64,000 nt of DNA from Oceanicella actignis (GTDB lineage: Bacteria > Pseudomonadota > Alphaproteobacteria > Rhodobacterales > Rhodobacteraceae), in contig NZ_VNHJ01000011.1 in NCBI RefSeq assembly GCF_008124525.1, forward strand, positions 37,785 to 101,784. Reading direction: 5' to 3'. The notes beneath the pieces were generated by a model. The model saw only the letters and a list, made by a program, of their open reading frames with translations, was not told the origin of the DNA and did no database searches. Made by a program: the position numbers and the translations under genes. Shown in pieces: positions 47,224-55,942 of this stretch. The first letter of the stretch is position 1; each line of letters opens with the position of its first letter.

Positions 47224-47811
47224 TCACCCGCGCAGCTGACGTCGCGCCTGGGCGAAGGCCTCGGCCAGCGCCAGGCTCAGCGCATCGGCCTCGGGATCGG
47301 CCTTGGCCTGCTGCGCCCGCGCCTGGGGCAGCATCGGGAAGGTGACCAGCGACACCTCCCACAACTCGATCTCGTGCAGGATCCGTCCGCCGCCCGGCGC
47401 CCGCGACGAACGCACGGCCCGGTAGCCGATGGACAGCCCGTCCACCGCCCCCGCGCGCAAAAGCGCCAGCGCCTCGGCGCCCTGCCGCACCTCGGGCATC
47501 AGACGGCCGCGCACGAACAGACCCTTCTCGTCCTCGCGCACTTCGTCCCACACGCCGATGGGCTGCGCGGGATCGTGCTGCCACAAAAGCTTCACCGACC
47601 GTCCCGCGCCGCGCAGCGCCGCCAGCGAGCGCGCGAAAGCGCCGCGCTCGACCACGTCGCCGCCCTGGTCCGTCGCGCCGAAAAGCGAGGCGTATCCCTC
47701 GATCGCTCCGTTTTCCGCGACGGTCGCCGCCTGGTCGAAGGCGACGTATTTCGTCTCGAGTCCTTCCAAGGCCCGCAGCCCCCAAGGGGCGGGCGTCATC
47801 GTTGCCTGCAT
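47224..47811 (-). CDS. GTA prohead protease, HK97 family (gp4-like)
   Basis: The 195-residue protein has FDQAATVAENGAIEGYASLFGATDQGGDVVERGAFARSL, the catalytic His in LLWQHDPAQPIG, and the catalytic Ser in VDGLSIGYRAV, then WEVSLVTFPMLPQAR. It cleaves the scaffold part of the capsid. The ATG at 47811 has AGGGGA six bases upstream; the earlier in-frame start adds ten residues with no ribosome-binding site. Confidence 0.94.
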   Translation of the reverse strand: MQATMTPAPWGLRALEGLETKYVAFDQAATVAENGAIEGYASLFGATDQGGDVVERGAFARSLAALRGAGRSVKLLWQHDPAQPIGVWDEVREDEKGLFVRGRLMPEVRQGAEALALLRAGAVDGLSIGYRAVRSSRAPGGGRILHEIELWEVSLVTFPMLPQARAQQAKADPEADALSLALAEAFAQARRQLRG

Positions 47812-47860
47812 CCGGTTTTCCCCTGAATTGCGCGCGGCCAAGGCCGCGCCCGGCGGGCCG

Positions 47861-48112
47861 CTAGCGCGCCAGCCCGCCGATCAACATGGCCGCGAACTGC
47901 CCCGCCAGCGCCGCCGCCACCGAGAACACGGCCAGCCACATGCGCCGCTCCATGCGGTCAAGGCCGCTCTCCACGTGCTGAAGCGTGCGCTCCAGCGCCG
48001 CCCACCGCTCGTCCAGCACCCGCTCCAAGGCCTCGACCCGCGCATGCGCGCTGTCGAAAGGCTCGTAGAGGTAGCGCGAGCCAGGCGTGCGGCCGCGCAA
48101 GCTCGTATGCAT
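47861..48112 (-). CDS. Small GTA head-region membrane protein (gp3.5-like)
   Basis: The 83-residue protein starts MHTSLRGRTPGSRYLYEPFD and has a coiled-coil (about 22-58) and one C-terminal membrane segment (about 60-80, WLAVFSVAAALAGQFAAMLI). It corresponds in place and form to the small gene between portal and protease in the R. capsulatus cluster. Its ATG overlaps the portal stop as ATGA. Its role is not established. Confidence 0.82.
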   Translation of the reverse strand: MHTSLRGRTPGSRYLYEPFDSAHARVEALERVLDERWAALERTLQHVESGLDRMERRMWLAVFSVAAALAGQFAAMLIGGLAR

Positions 48113-49275
48113 CACGCCGCCGGCGGCAGGCCCAGAAGCGCCCGCTTCTCGGCATCCGTCAGGAAGTCGGCCGCGCTGACCCGACGCCACAACGCCTCGC
48201 GCTCGGGCGCCAGGGCGGGAATGGCGTCCATGTCAGGCGTCAGCTCGAGGCGCTCGCCCATCTCCTCGCCCAGCCAGGCGGCCAGCGCGCCCGACACGCG
48301 GCGCACCAGCGGCAGCACCGTCTGGCGCCAGAAGGCGCGGTTGGCCTCCTGATAATTGGCGTAGGTGGCGTCGCCGGGCAGGCCCAGCAGCATCGGCGGC
48401 ACCCCGAAGGCGATGGCGATGTCGCGCGCGGCGGCGGCGCGCGTCTCCTGGAACTCCATGTCCGAGGGCGAGAAGCCCATCGGCTTCCAGTCGAGGCCCC
48501 CTTCCAGCAGCATCGGCCGCCCGGCGTTGCGCGCGCCCTGGTGGTTGGCCTCGAGCTCGGCGACCAGGCGGTCATACTGATCCTGCGTCAGCGTCGCGCC
48601 GTCGGGCGACTTGTAGATGATCGCGCCGGAAGGCTGGGCGGCGTTGTCGAGCAGCCCCTTCGACCAGCGCCCCGCCGCGTTGTGCACGTCGATGGCCGCC
48701 GCCGCGGCCTCGAGCGGCGACATCCCGTAATGGTCGTCGAGCGGATGGAAGCTTTTCAGATGCAGGATCGGCCGGCTTTCGCCCATCTCGAAGCGCACCT
48801 TGCGCGCGCCCACCGCGTATTCATAGGCCTGCGGCCAGCCGTCGGGGCCCGGCACCACCCGCATGCGGTCGGGGCGCAAGGCGTGCAGCTCGGCCGGCGC
48901 GCCGTTGCTCATCCGCCCCGCCGCTTCGACATAGGCGTCGCCGTGCAGGATCAGATGCCCATAGAGCGCCTCCATGAAGGCCGCGCCCAGCTGGCCCGGA
49001 TTGGGCGCGCGCAGCAGCCGCCGCACCGGGTGATCCTCGAGCCGCCGCTCGCCGTCGGTCAGCACCAGCGGCGCCGAGGCGGCGGCCTCTGCGATCATCC
49101 GCACGCAACGGAACCCGATGACGTTTCCGGCGAAGCCGTTGCGCGTCAACGAGACCTTGTCCCGGGGCGACCAAGCCACCCGCCCCGAGCTCTGATAAGC
49201 GATCACCGGCCCCGTCGCCGAGGCCTTCCTTTCGTCCGGCGAGGCCTTCGCCGTCCGCAGCCAGTTGAACACCAT
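48112..49275 (-). CDS. GTA portal protein, HK97 family (gp3-like)
   Basis: The 387-residue protein has GFRCVRMIAEAAASAPLVL, HPVRRLLRAPNPGQLGAAFMEALYGHLILHGDAYVEA, SPLEAAAAAIDVHNAAGRWSKGLLDNAAQPSGAI and FGVPPMLLGLPGDATYANYQEANRAFWRQTVLPLV, all HK97 portal hallmarks. The dodecameric portal ring threads packaged DNA. Start ATG is clear and the stop overlaps the next gene. Confidence 0.95.
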   Translation of the reverse strand: MVFNWLRTAKASPDERKASATGPVIAYQSSGRVAWSPRDKVSLTRNGFAGNVIGFRCVRMIAEAAASAPLVLTDGERRLEDHPVRRLLRAPNPGQLGAAFMEALYGHLILHGDAYVEAAGRMSNGAPAELHALRPDRMRVVPGPDGWPQAYEYAVGARKVRFEMGESRPILHLKSFHPLDDHYGMSPLEAAAAAIDVHNAAGRWSKGLLDNAAQPSGAIIYKSPDGATLTQDQYDRLVAELEANHQGARNAGRPMLLEGGLDWKPMGFSPSDMEFQETRAAAARDIAIAFGVPPMLLGLPGDATYANYQEANRAFWRQTVLPLVRRVSGALAAWLGEEMGERLELTPDMDAIPALAPEREALWRRVSAADFLTDAEKRALLGLPPAA

Positions 49276-49410
49276 GTCGCTTCCTTGCCCTCCGCATGCT
49301 CGTGAATGTCCGGCAGGCGCGAAAAGGCCCCGGCCCCGCGCCCGGAGCCGGGGCCGCGCCCCACGTCGATCGTCCTTGCCGGGCGCCTGGGCGCCCCGCT
49401 CATGGCGCGG

Positions 49411-50790
49411 TCAAAGCCGCCGCACGCGCGGCGCGCCGCCCGCGCTCAGCATCAGCTCGGTCACCGCCCAGACCAGCGCATCGACGCGGTCCGGGCTGCC
49501 CTCGGAGCGGTCGCCCGTGAAGGCGCACATCTGGTCCTCGAGCGCCGGGAACAGGCCGCCGTGACGCACGCGCCCCTGCTCGTAGAGCGCGGCGACCGGC
49601 TCGGCCCGCGCCGCCTTGCCGCGCGTGGCCCGCACCGCCCGATAGCTGACCAGCGGGTCCACCTGGCGCACCAGCGCCTCGACCAGATCGCCCCCCTGGT
49701 TGACCTCGGCCACCAGCCGATCGGCCTCATGCGCGTGATAGGCCGCCACCGCGCGCTCGGCCCAGGCGCGCGGCGCCGCGCCCTGCACGCTGGCGTCCTC
49801 CAGCACCCAGGCGACGCCCCGCGCCAGCCCCGCGACGACGATCCCGCACTCGTCCGAGCCGGCCTTGCCCGTCACCGGCGGGTCCACCGCCACGACGATG
49901 CGCTCGAACGCATCGGGCGGCGCCGCGCGGCCGCGCTCGATCGTCGCGCGGGTCCACAGCGCGCCCGGCGCCTCGGTCAGCAGCTCGCCCATCAGCTCCT
50001 GCCGGCCCAGCGAGGTGCCCTTGAAGCGGCGCTCGACCGCCTCGATGAAGCCCGGCGCCAGGTTGGCCCGGTTGGCCTCGGTCGGCGCGTGCGTCACCAC
50101 CGTGTCGGGCGCGCGCATCAGCTCGGTCAGGAGCGGCACGCGGCGCGGGGTCGTGGTGACGATCTGCTGCGGCGCGTCGCCCAGGCGAAGGCCGAACTGG
50201 AGCATGTCCCACACCTCGCGCGCATGCTTCCACTTGGCCAGCTCGTCGCACCAGGCGGCGTCGAATTGCGGCCCGCGCAGGCTTTCGGGATCCTGCGCCG
50301 AGAACAGCCGCGCCTCGGCGCCGTTCGGCCAGACCAGGCGCTTGCGCGTGACCTCGTAATGCGGGGCGCGGTCGGGCGGCGAGACGGCGCGGATGCCGCT
50401 TTCGCCCTCGACCATGACCTCGCGCGCCTGGTCGAAGGTCTCGGCGATCAGCGCCACGCGCCGGCGCCGCCCGGGCGCAAGCGGCGTCGGCCCCTCGACC
50501 ATGCTGCGCACCCATTCGGCGCCGGCGCGGGTCTTGCCCGCGCCGCGCCCGCCAAGGATCAGCCAGGTGCGCCATTCGCCCGGCGGCGGCAGCTGATGCC
50601 CCGGCAGCGCCCACACATCGAAGATGTATTCAAGCGCCCGCAGCGCATTCGGGCTGAGCTGCGCCAGAATCCGCTCCTGCTCCGAGCGCGGCCTTGAGGC
50701 GAGCCAGCTTGCCCAGGATTTCCCTTCTGGCGGCGCCGAGGTCCAGCTCTCCTCGGCCGCGCCCGATGCGTTCGGCGATCTGCTTTTCAA
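49411..50790 (-). CDS. GTA large terminase subunit (gp2-like)
   Basis: The 459-residue protein has the packaging ATPase with Walker A GGRGAGKT (about 79-86), RAGAEWVRSMVEG, Walker B FDAAWCDELAKW, and a C-terminal nuclease with VAVDPPVTGKAGSDECGIVVAG and an acidic end RVDALVWAVTELML. It drives headful packaging of host DNA in GTAs. The start is uncertain: the frame opens at a TTG (50790) and overlaps the small terminase gene by 161 bases; the first ~25 residues are not conserved-looking. The 135-base gap to the portal gene holds no obvious gene. Confidence 0.93.
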   Translation of the reverse strand: MKSRSPNASGAAEESWTSAPPEGKSWASWLASRPRSEQERILAQLSPNALRALEYIFDVWALPGHQLPPPGEWRTWLILGGRGAGKTRAGAEWVRSMVEGPTPLAPGRRRRVALIAETFDQAREVMVEGESGIRAVSPPDRAPHYEVTRKRLVWPNGAEARLFSAQDPESLRGPQFDAAWCDELAKWKHAREVWDMLQFGLRLGDAPQQIVTTTPRRVPLLTELMRAPDTVVTHAPTEANRANLAPGFIEAVERRFKGTSLGRQELMGELLTEAPGALWTRATIERGRAAPPDAFERIVVAVDPPVTGKAGSDECGIVVAGLARGVAWVLEDASVQGAAPRAWAERAVAAYHAHEADRLVAEVNQGGDLVEALVRQVDPLVSYRAVRATRGKAARAEPVAALYEQGRVRHGGLFPALEDQMCAFTGDRSEGSPDRVDALVWAVTELMLSAGGAPRVRRL

Positions 50791-51016
50791 CTCGCGCCTC
50801 GAATTCCATCAGCTGCGACAGGGTCTTGTTGTGAAGCTCGACCAGCTTGCGCAGCCGGTCGTCATCGGGCAGCGCGGCCAGCCCCGCGCCCAGGGCGCGG
50901 ATCTCGGCGGCCATGATCTCGGACAATTGCCGGTAGAGCGCCCGCGCGTTGCGCAGCGCCTCGAGCGGGCGGTCGCGCAACCTGCGCCCCGCCGCCGCCA
51001 TGTCATGCGTGTTCAT
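50630..51016 (-). CDS. GTA small terminase-like protein (gp1-like)
   Basis: The 128-residue protein is helical, with a coiled-coil-like middle (RKLVELHNKTLSQLMEFEARVEKQIAERIG) as expected for the small packaging subunit of GTAs. The ATG at 51016 has AAGGA six bases upstream. It is the first gene after the cluster promoter. Its 3' part overlaps the large terminase gene in another frame. Confidence 0.82.
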   Translation of the reverse strand: MNTHDMAAAGRRLRDRPLEALRNARALYRQLSEIMAAEIRALGAGLAALPDDDRLRKLVELHNKTLSQLMEFEARVEKQIAERIGRGRGELDLGAARREILGKLARLKAALGAGADSGAAQPECAAGA

Positions 51017-51046
51017 GCAGCGTCCTTCCCCCAACGGATGCGCCGC

Positions 51047-51086
51047 AAAAGCGAAGGCCCCGGCGCTTGCGCCGGGGCCTCTTCGC
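51047..51086 (-). terminator. Hairpin between mltG and the GTA cluster
   Basis: On the minus strand a GC-rich stem of 11-12 bp (AGGCCCCGGCGC / GCGCCGGGGCCT) extended by GCGAA / TTCGC is followed by TTTT. Since it lies downstream of the candidate GTA promoter, it could also act as a leader attenuator for the GTA transcript. Confidence 0.65.
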
Positions 51087-51109
51087 CCACCTCTCCCAGT
51101 GTGCGTGAA

Positions 51110-51138
51110 CTACTACCTTACAGCGCGCGCTCTGTCAA
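51110..51138 (-). promoter_or_regulatory. Candidate promoter of the GTA cluster
   Basis: On the minus strand a perfect TTGACA (51138-51133) and TAGTAG (51115-51110) are 17 bases apart, reading toward gp1. The stretch is more AT-rich than its surroundings. GTA clusters in this order are switched on by GafA and CtrA; neither gene is in the window. Confidence 0.5.
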
Positions 51139-51163
51139 CAGGAATCTTCAGGGTTGCGCGCAT

Positions 51164-52147
51164 TCAGTCCGCGCGCTCGCGCTCGATCCTGCGCCAGCGC
51201 GCCACATTGCGGTTGTGCTCGGCCAGCGTGCGCGCAAAGGCGTGGCCGCCGCTGCCGTCCGCGACGAAATACAGGAACTCGGTGCGCGCCGGCTGCACGG
51301 CGGCGAAGATCGATTCGCGCCCCGGATTGGCGATCGGCGTCGGCGGCAGCCCGTCGATCAGATAGGTGTTCCACGGCGTAGGCTTGGCCAGCTCGCTGCG
51401 GCGCAGGCCGCGATCGAGCCCTCCCCTGCCCTGCGTCAGCCCGTAGACCACCGTCGGGTCGGTCTGCAGCCGCATCCCCTTGCGCAGACGGTTCACGAAC
51501 ACCGAGGCCACCACGCGCCGCTCGTCCGGCACGCCCGTTTCCTTCTCGATGATCGACGCCAGGATCAGCGCCTCGCGCGGGCTGGCCAGCGGCAGGTCCT
51601 TGTCGCGCGCGGCCCAGGCCTCTTGCAGGATCCGCTCCTGCGCCGCCTGCATCCGCGCGATCAGCGCCGCGCGCGATTCGCCCCGCGCCACCGCGTAGGT
51701 GTCGGGCGCGAGCGAGCCTTCCTCGGGGATCTCGGCGATCTCGCCCGACAGGATCTCGGCGGCGTTGAGCCGCTGCACCACCTCCCACGAGGTCAGCCCC
51801 TCGGGGATCGTCACCAGGTGCTGCACCGCCCGCCCCGAGACCAGGATGTCGAGGATCTGAGCCATCGAGGCCCGGGCGGGGATCTCGTATTCGCCGAAGC
51901 GCAGCCGCCCCGCATCGCCGCGATAGCGCGCGCCAAGGCGGAAGATCAGCGGGTCCGAGATCGCGCCGCTCTGCGCCAGCTTGCGCGAGGCGACGGCCAG
52001 CGAATCGCCCTTGTCCAGGATCACCGTCGCCGGCGCCTCGAGCGGCCCCGGCGCGTGAAAGCTGCGAACGCCCCAACCCACCGCCGCCGCAAGGGCCACG
52101 CCCAGAACGACCAGCAGCGTCAGCGCGTTCGCGGCCAGGTGGCGCAT
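51164..52147 (-). CDS. mltG: Endolytic murein transglycosylase MltG
   Basis: MltG cuts nascent glycan strands and ends peptidoglycan polymerisation. The 327-residue protein has one N-terminal membrane segment (about 7-25), a LysM-like region (VILDKGDSLAVASRKLAQSG) and the YceG domain with the catalytic Glu in ASIIEKETGVPDER (E201), QTDPTVVYGL and NTYLIDGLPPTPIANPG. It starts seven bases after fabF; the fabF-mltG pair is common. Confidence 0.95.
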   Translation of the reverse strand: MRHLAANALTLLVVLGVALAAAVGWGVRSFHAPGPLEAPATVILDKGDSLAVASRKLAQSGAISDPLIFRLGARYRGDAGRLRFGEYEIPARASMAQILDILVSGRAVQHLVTIPEGLTSWEVVQRLNAAEILSGEIAEIPEEGSLAPDTYAVARGESRAALIARMQAAQERILQEAWAARDKDLPLASPREALILASIIEKETGVPDERRVVASVFVNRLRKGMRLQTDPTVVYGLTQGRGGLDRGLRRSELAKPTPWNTYLIDGLPPTPIANPGRESIFAAVQPARTEFLYFVADGSGGHAFARTLAEHNRNVARWRRIERERAD

Positions 52148-52154
52148 GGGCCGG

Positions 52155-53414
52155 TCAGACCTTGCCCAGGATCAGCGACGCGTTGGTGCCCCCGAAGCCG
52201 AACGAGTTCGACAGCGCCACGTCGATGCGCCGCCGCACCGCCTTGTGCGGCGCAAGGTCCAGATCCGTCTGCACCGACGGATTGTCGAGGTTCAGCGTCG
52301 GCGGGGCGACCTGATCGCGGATCGCCAGCGCGCAGAAGATCGCCTCGACCGCGCCGGCCGCGCCCAGAAGGTGACCGATCGACGACTTGGTCGAGCTCAT
52401 GGTCACGTTCTTCGCCGCGTCGCCCAGAAGGCGCGCCACCGCGCCCAGCTCGATCTCGTCGCCCAGCGGGGTCGAGGTGCCGTGCGCGTTCACATAGTCG
52501 ATGTCCGAGGGCGTCAGCCCCGCATCGCGCAGCGCCGCCGACATCGAGCGGAACCCGCCGTCGCCGTCGGGCGCGGGCGAGGTGATGTGATACGCGTCGC
52601 CCGACAGGCCGTAGCCCAGCACCTCGGCGTAGATCTTCGCGCCGCGCGCCTTGGCGTGCTCGTATTCCTCGAGCACGACGATGCCCGCGCCCTCGCCCAT
52701 CACGAAGCCGTCGCGGTCGCGGTCGTAGGGGCGGCTGGCCTTCTCGGGCTGGTCGTTGAAGGCGGTGCTCAGCGCCTTGCAGGCGGCGAAGCCGGCCACG
52801 CCGATCTCGCAGATCGGGCTTTCGGCGCCGCCGGCGATCATCACGTCGGCGTCGCCATGGCGAATCAGCCGCGCGGCGTCGCCGATGGCGTGCGCCCCGG
52901 TCGAGCAGGCCGTGACCACGGCATGGTTCGGGCCCTTGAAGCCGTATCTGATCGACACCTGCCCCGAGCACAGATTGATGAGGGCGCCGGGGATGAAGAA
53001 GGGCGACACGCGCCGCGGCCCGCGCTCCTTCAGGGTCACGGCCGTCTCGGCGATCGACTCGACGCCGCCGATGCCCGAGCCGATGAGCACGCCGGTGCGC
53101 TGGCGCGCCTCTTCGTCCTCGGGAGTCCAGCCCGCGTCGCGCACGGCCTGCTCGGCCGCGGTCAGCGCGTAGGTGATGAAGCGGTCGAACTTGCGCCGAT
53201 CCTTCGCCGGCACCCAGTCGTCGGGGTTGAAGGTTCCGTCCGAGCCGTCGCCGAGCGGGATCTCGCAGGCGATGTGGCAGGCCAGATGCGAGGGGTCGAA
53301 ATGCTTGATCCGCCCCGCCCCCGACTTGCCGGCCAGAAGCCGCGACCAGGTCTCATCCACTCCGCAGGCCAGCGGGGTAAGCAGGCCCAGCCCGGTGACG
53401 ACAACACGTCTCAC
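52155..53414 (-). CDS. fabF: 3-oxoacyl-[acyl-carrier-protein] synthase II
   Basis: FabF elongates acyl-ACP with malonyl-ACP. The 419-residue protein has the active-site Cys in VTACSTGAHA (C170), the two histidines in NAHGTSTPLGD and KSSIGHLLGAAG, and C-terminal SNSFGFGGTNASLIL. It lies in fabD-fabG-acpP-fabF order. A terminator-like hairpin lies between acpP and it, allowing different output of the two genes. Confidence 0.97.
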   Translation of the reverse strand: MRRVVVTGLGLLTPLACGVDETWSRLLAGKSGAGRIKHFDPSHLACHIACEIPLGDGSDGTFNPDDWVPAKDRRKFDRFITYALTAAEQAVRDAGWTPEDEEARQRTGVLIGSGIGGVESIAETAVTLKERGPRRVSPFFIPGALINLCSGQVSIRYGFKGPNHAVVTACSTGAHAIGDAARLIRHGDADVMIAGGAESPICEIGVAGFAACKALSTAFNDQPEKASRPYDRDRDGFVMGEGAGIVVLEEYEHAKARGAKIYAEVLGYGLSGDAYHITSPAPDGDGGFRSMSAALRDAGLTPSDIDYVNAHGTSTPLGDEIELGAVARLLGDAAKNVTMSSTKSSIGHLLGAAGAVEAIFCALAIRDQVAPPTLNLDNPSVQTDLDLAPHKAVRRRIDVALSNSFGFGGTNASLILGKV

Positions 53415-53497
53415 TTCAGCGTCCTCACTATTCGTGAACGATGCGGGAACTTAGCCGCGCGCCCGCCGGCTGGCAAGCGCGCGCCGGCCTCAACGCG

Positions 53498-53523
53498 AAA
53501 GCGGCGCCCGGTCCGGGCGCCGC
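53498..53523 (-). terminator. Terminator-like hairpin after acpP
   Basis: An inverted repeat GCGGCGCCCGG / CCGGGCGCCGC lies 26 bases after the acpP stop. On the minus strand it is followed by TTT. It probably lowers read-through into fabF so that ACP is made in excess. Confidence 0.65.
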
Positions 53524-53548
53524 CTTGATGGCGCGGGCCCGCGGGCGA

Positions 53549-53782
53549 TCAGGAGTTCTCGGTGATGAACTTGATCGCGTCGCCGACGGTCTGGATCGAC
53601 TCGGCGGCGTCGTCGGGAATCTCGATGCCGAACTCTTCCTCGAACGCCATGACCAGCTCGACGGTGTCCAGCGAGTCGGCGCCCAGGTCGTCGATGAAGC
53701 TGGCGCTTTCGACCACCTTGTCCTCGTCCACGCTCAGATGCTCGACGACGATCTTCTTAACGCGCTCGGCGATGTCGCTCAT
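53549..53782 (-). CDS. acpP: Acyl carrier protein
   Basis: The acidic 77-residue protein carries the phosphopantetheine serine in [10 protein letters not shown] (S37) and the usual [10 protein letters not shown] and FGIEIPDD. It carries acyl chains for fatty-acid synthesis. The ATG at 53782 gives the normal length; the frame upstream adds 14 non-conserved codons. Confidence 0.97.
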   Translation of the reverse strand: MSDIAERVKKIVVEHLSVDEDKVVESASFIDDLGADSLDTVELVMAFEEEFGIEIPDDAAESIQTVGDAIKFITENS

Positions 53783-54025
53783 TTCTTGGTCCTCACTTTG
53801 TCGAAGCCCCGCGGGCTTACGCATTTTCCGAATCGCTCGCCCGGTCTCGCCTCGGCGAAGCCGGACCGTGTTCCGTTTCGTCTTCCGATCCGCGCCCCAG
53901 GGCGCCGGCCTTCCGAACCGGGGCCGCGCCCGCCCGGGGCGCGGGCGCGTCGCGGACCGCGATGGCCGCGCCTATAGCATACGCCCGGGCGGTGGCAAAT
54001 GCTTTCCGCCCGGATGCCGGGGGGC

Positions 54026-54763
54026 TCAGATCATCGCCATGCCGCCGTTGACGTTCAGCGTCTGCCCCGTCACATAGGCCGCCTCGGGCGAGGCCAGATA
54101 CAGCGCCGCCGCGGCGATCTCTTCGGGCGTTCCCATGCGCCCGGCCGGAATCGCGGCCAGGGTGCGCTCGCGCACCGCGTCGTTCAGAACCTCGGTCATC
54201 GCCGTCTCGATGAAGCCCGGCGCGATGCAGTTCACCGTGATCCCGCGCGAGGCGACCTCCTGCGCAAGCGACTTGCTCATGCCCGTCAGACCCGCCTTCG
54301 AGGCCGCATAGTTCGCCTGCCCGGCATTGCCCGTCACCCCGACCACCGAGGTGACGTTGACGATGCGGCCCCAGCGCGCCTTCATCATGCCGCGCAGCAC
54401 CGCGCGCGACAGCTTGAACGCCGCCGTCAGGTTGACCCGCAGCACCAGCTCCCAGTCCTCGTCGGACATGCGCATCATCAGATTGTCGCGCGTCAGCCCG
54501 GCGTTGTTGACCAGGATGTCCACGCCGCCCATGGCCTCGGCCGCGCGCCTGGGCAGCTCGGCCAGATCGGCGTCCTTCGTCAGATCGCAGGGCAGCGCAT
54601 GCGCGCGCTCGCCCAGCTCGGCGGCCAGCGCCTCGAGCGGCGCGACGCGCGTGCCGCTCAGCCCCACCGTCGCGCCCGCGCCATGCAGCGCCCGCGCGAT
54701 CGCGCCGCCGATGCCCCCCGACGCGCCGGTCACCAGCGCGCGCTTGCCCGTCAGATCGAACAT
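54026..54763 (-). CDS. fabG: 3-oxoacyl-[acyl-carrier-protein] reductase
   Basis: The 245-residue short-chain dehydrogenase has the NADP-binding VTGASGGIGGAIARAL (about 11-26), NNAGLTRDNLMMRM, the catalytic Ser in VNVTSVVGVTGN and the YxxxK in ANYAASKAGLTGMSKSLA. It reduces 3-oxoacyl-ACP. It starts four bases after fabD, and 243 bases separate it from acpP, which probably has its own promoter. Confidence 0.97.
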   Translation of the reverse strand: MFDLTGKRALVTGASGGIGGAIARALHGAGATVGLSGTRVAPLEALAAELGERAHALPCDLTKDADLAELPRRAAEAMGGVDILVNNAGLTRDNLMMRMSDEDWELVLRVNLTAAFKLSRAVLRGMMKARWGRIVNVTSVVGVTGNAGQANYAASKAGLTGMSKSLAQEVASRGITVNCIAPGFIETAMTEVLNDAVRERTLAAIPAGRMGTPEEIAAAALYLASPEAAYVTGQTLNVNGGMAMI

Positions 54764-54767
54764 CGAT

Positions 54768-55712
54768 TCATCCCTTCCTGATCGCCTCGGCCACCGACCT
54801 TGCGTCGGCGGCCGTGTTCACCGCATGGCAGGACAGGTTGCGGTCGATCCGCCGCACCAGCCCCGACAGCGCCTTGCCCGCTCCCAGCTCGACCGTCTCG
54901 GTCACGCCCTGGGCGGCCATCCACATCACGCTCTCGCGCCAGCGCACCGAGCCGGTCACCTGCTCGACCAGCAGGCGGCGGATCTCTTCGGGATCGCTCA
55001 CCGCCTCGGCGCGCACATTCGCCACCACCGGGACCGCCGGCGCCTCGATCGTCACCTCGGCCAGCGCCTCGGCCATCGCCTCGGCCGCCGGCGCCATCAG
55101 CGCGCAATGGAAGGGCGCGCTCACGGGCAGCAGCACCGCCCGCCGCGCGCCGCGCGCCTTGGCCAGCTCGACCGCGCGCTCGACCGCCGCGCGCGCGCCC
55201 GACACCACCACCTGGCCCGGGTCGTTGTCGTTGGCCGCCTCGCAGACCTGCCCCTGGGCGGCCTCGGCGGCGACCTCGCGCACGGCCGCCAGGTCAAGCC
55301 CCAGGATCGCCGCCATCGCGCCTTCGCCCACCGGGACGGCGGCCTGCATCGCCTCGCCGCGGCGGCGCAGAAGCCGCGCCGCGTCCGCCACCGAGAACGC
55401 CCCCGCCGCGCACAGCGCCGAGTATTCGCCCAGCGAGTGCCCCGCCACGAAGGCCGCGTCGGCGACGCCCGCGCCCTCGGCCTCGAGCGCGCGCAGCGCC
55501 GCGATCGAGGTCGCCATCAGCGCCGGCTGCGCGTTGGCCGTCAGCGTCAGCGCCTCGGCCGGACCCTCCCAGATCAGCGCGCTGAGCTTCTCGCCCAGCG
55601 CGTCGTCCACCTCCTCGAACACCGCCGCGGCGGCCGGGTAGGCCTCGGCCAGGTCCTTGCCCATGCCGACCGTCTGGGCGCCCTGGCCCGGAAAGATGAA
55701 AGCGCGCGTCAT
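54768..55712 (-). CDS. fabD: Malonyl-CoA:ACP transacylase
   Basis: The 314-residue protein starts FIFPGQGAQTVGMGKDL, has the active-site Ser in GHSLGEY (S93) and the His in VSAPFHCALM. It loads malonyl onto ACP. It heads the fabD-fabG pair, divergent from the rpsF operon across 230 bases. Confidence 0.96.
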   Translation of the reverse strand: MTRAFIFPGQGAQTVGMGKDLAEAYPAAAAVFEEVDDALGEKLSALIWEGPAEALTLTANAQPALMATSIAALRALEAEGAGVADAAFVAGHSLGEYSALCAAGAFSVADAARLLRRRGEAMQAAVPVGEGAMAAILGLDLAAVREVAAEAAQGQVCEAANDNDPGQVVVSGARAAVERAVELAKARGARRAVLLPVSAPFHCALMAPAAEAMAEALAEVTIEAPAVPVVANVRAEAVSDPEEIRRLLVEQVTGSVRWRESVMWMAAQGVTETVELGAGKALSGLVRRIDRNLSCHAVNTAADARSVAEAIRKG

Positions 55713-55942
55713 GACCGCTCCTGCACTGCTGCACCGCCTTTGGCCGCGCCGCCCGGGCGGCGCGCCTGCGGGCGCTTCTACCCGCGCGGGGGCGCGCCGT
55801 CCAGACGGCCCCCTTGCATCGACGCCCGATTCGCGCGATACGGCCCCGATCCCCGTCCGAAAACGCCGCGGCGCCTCTCGTATGCGGGCCCAGGGGATGG
55901 CCGATCCGCATTTTGAAGCGCCCGCAAGAAAATGGGTGACGC

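Larger units (their letters stand above)
35596..51138 (-). mobile_element. Gene transfer agent (GTA) structural gene cluster
   Basis: About 15.5 kb of same-strand genes follow the order of the Rhodobacter capsulatus GTA cluster: small terminase, large terminase, portal, head protein, protease, capsid, connector, closure, tail terminator, tail tube, chaperones, tape measure, distal tail, hub, NlpC/P60 peptidase and megatron baseplate. There is no integrase, repressor, replication or lysis gene and no att-like repeat, and the genes share the host's high GC and start-stop overlaps. That is the pattern of a domesticated GTA that packages host DNA, not of a prophage. All frames appear intact. Confidence 0.9.

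Noticed and set aside
49203..49403. Small minus-strand gene between portal and large terminase
   Set aside because: It overlaps the portal start in another frame, is Arg/Gly/Pro-rich and has no ribosome-binding site.
35596..51138. Inducible prophage
   Set aside because: No integrase, repressor, replication, lysis or attachment sites; the gene order and small terminase match GTA clusters.
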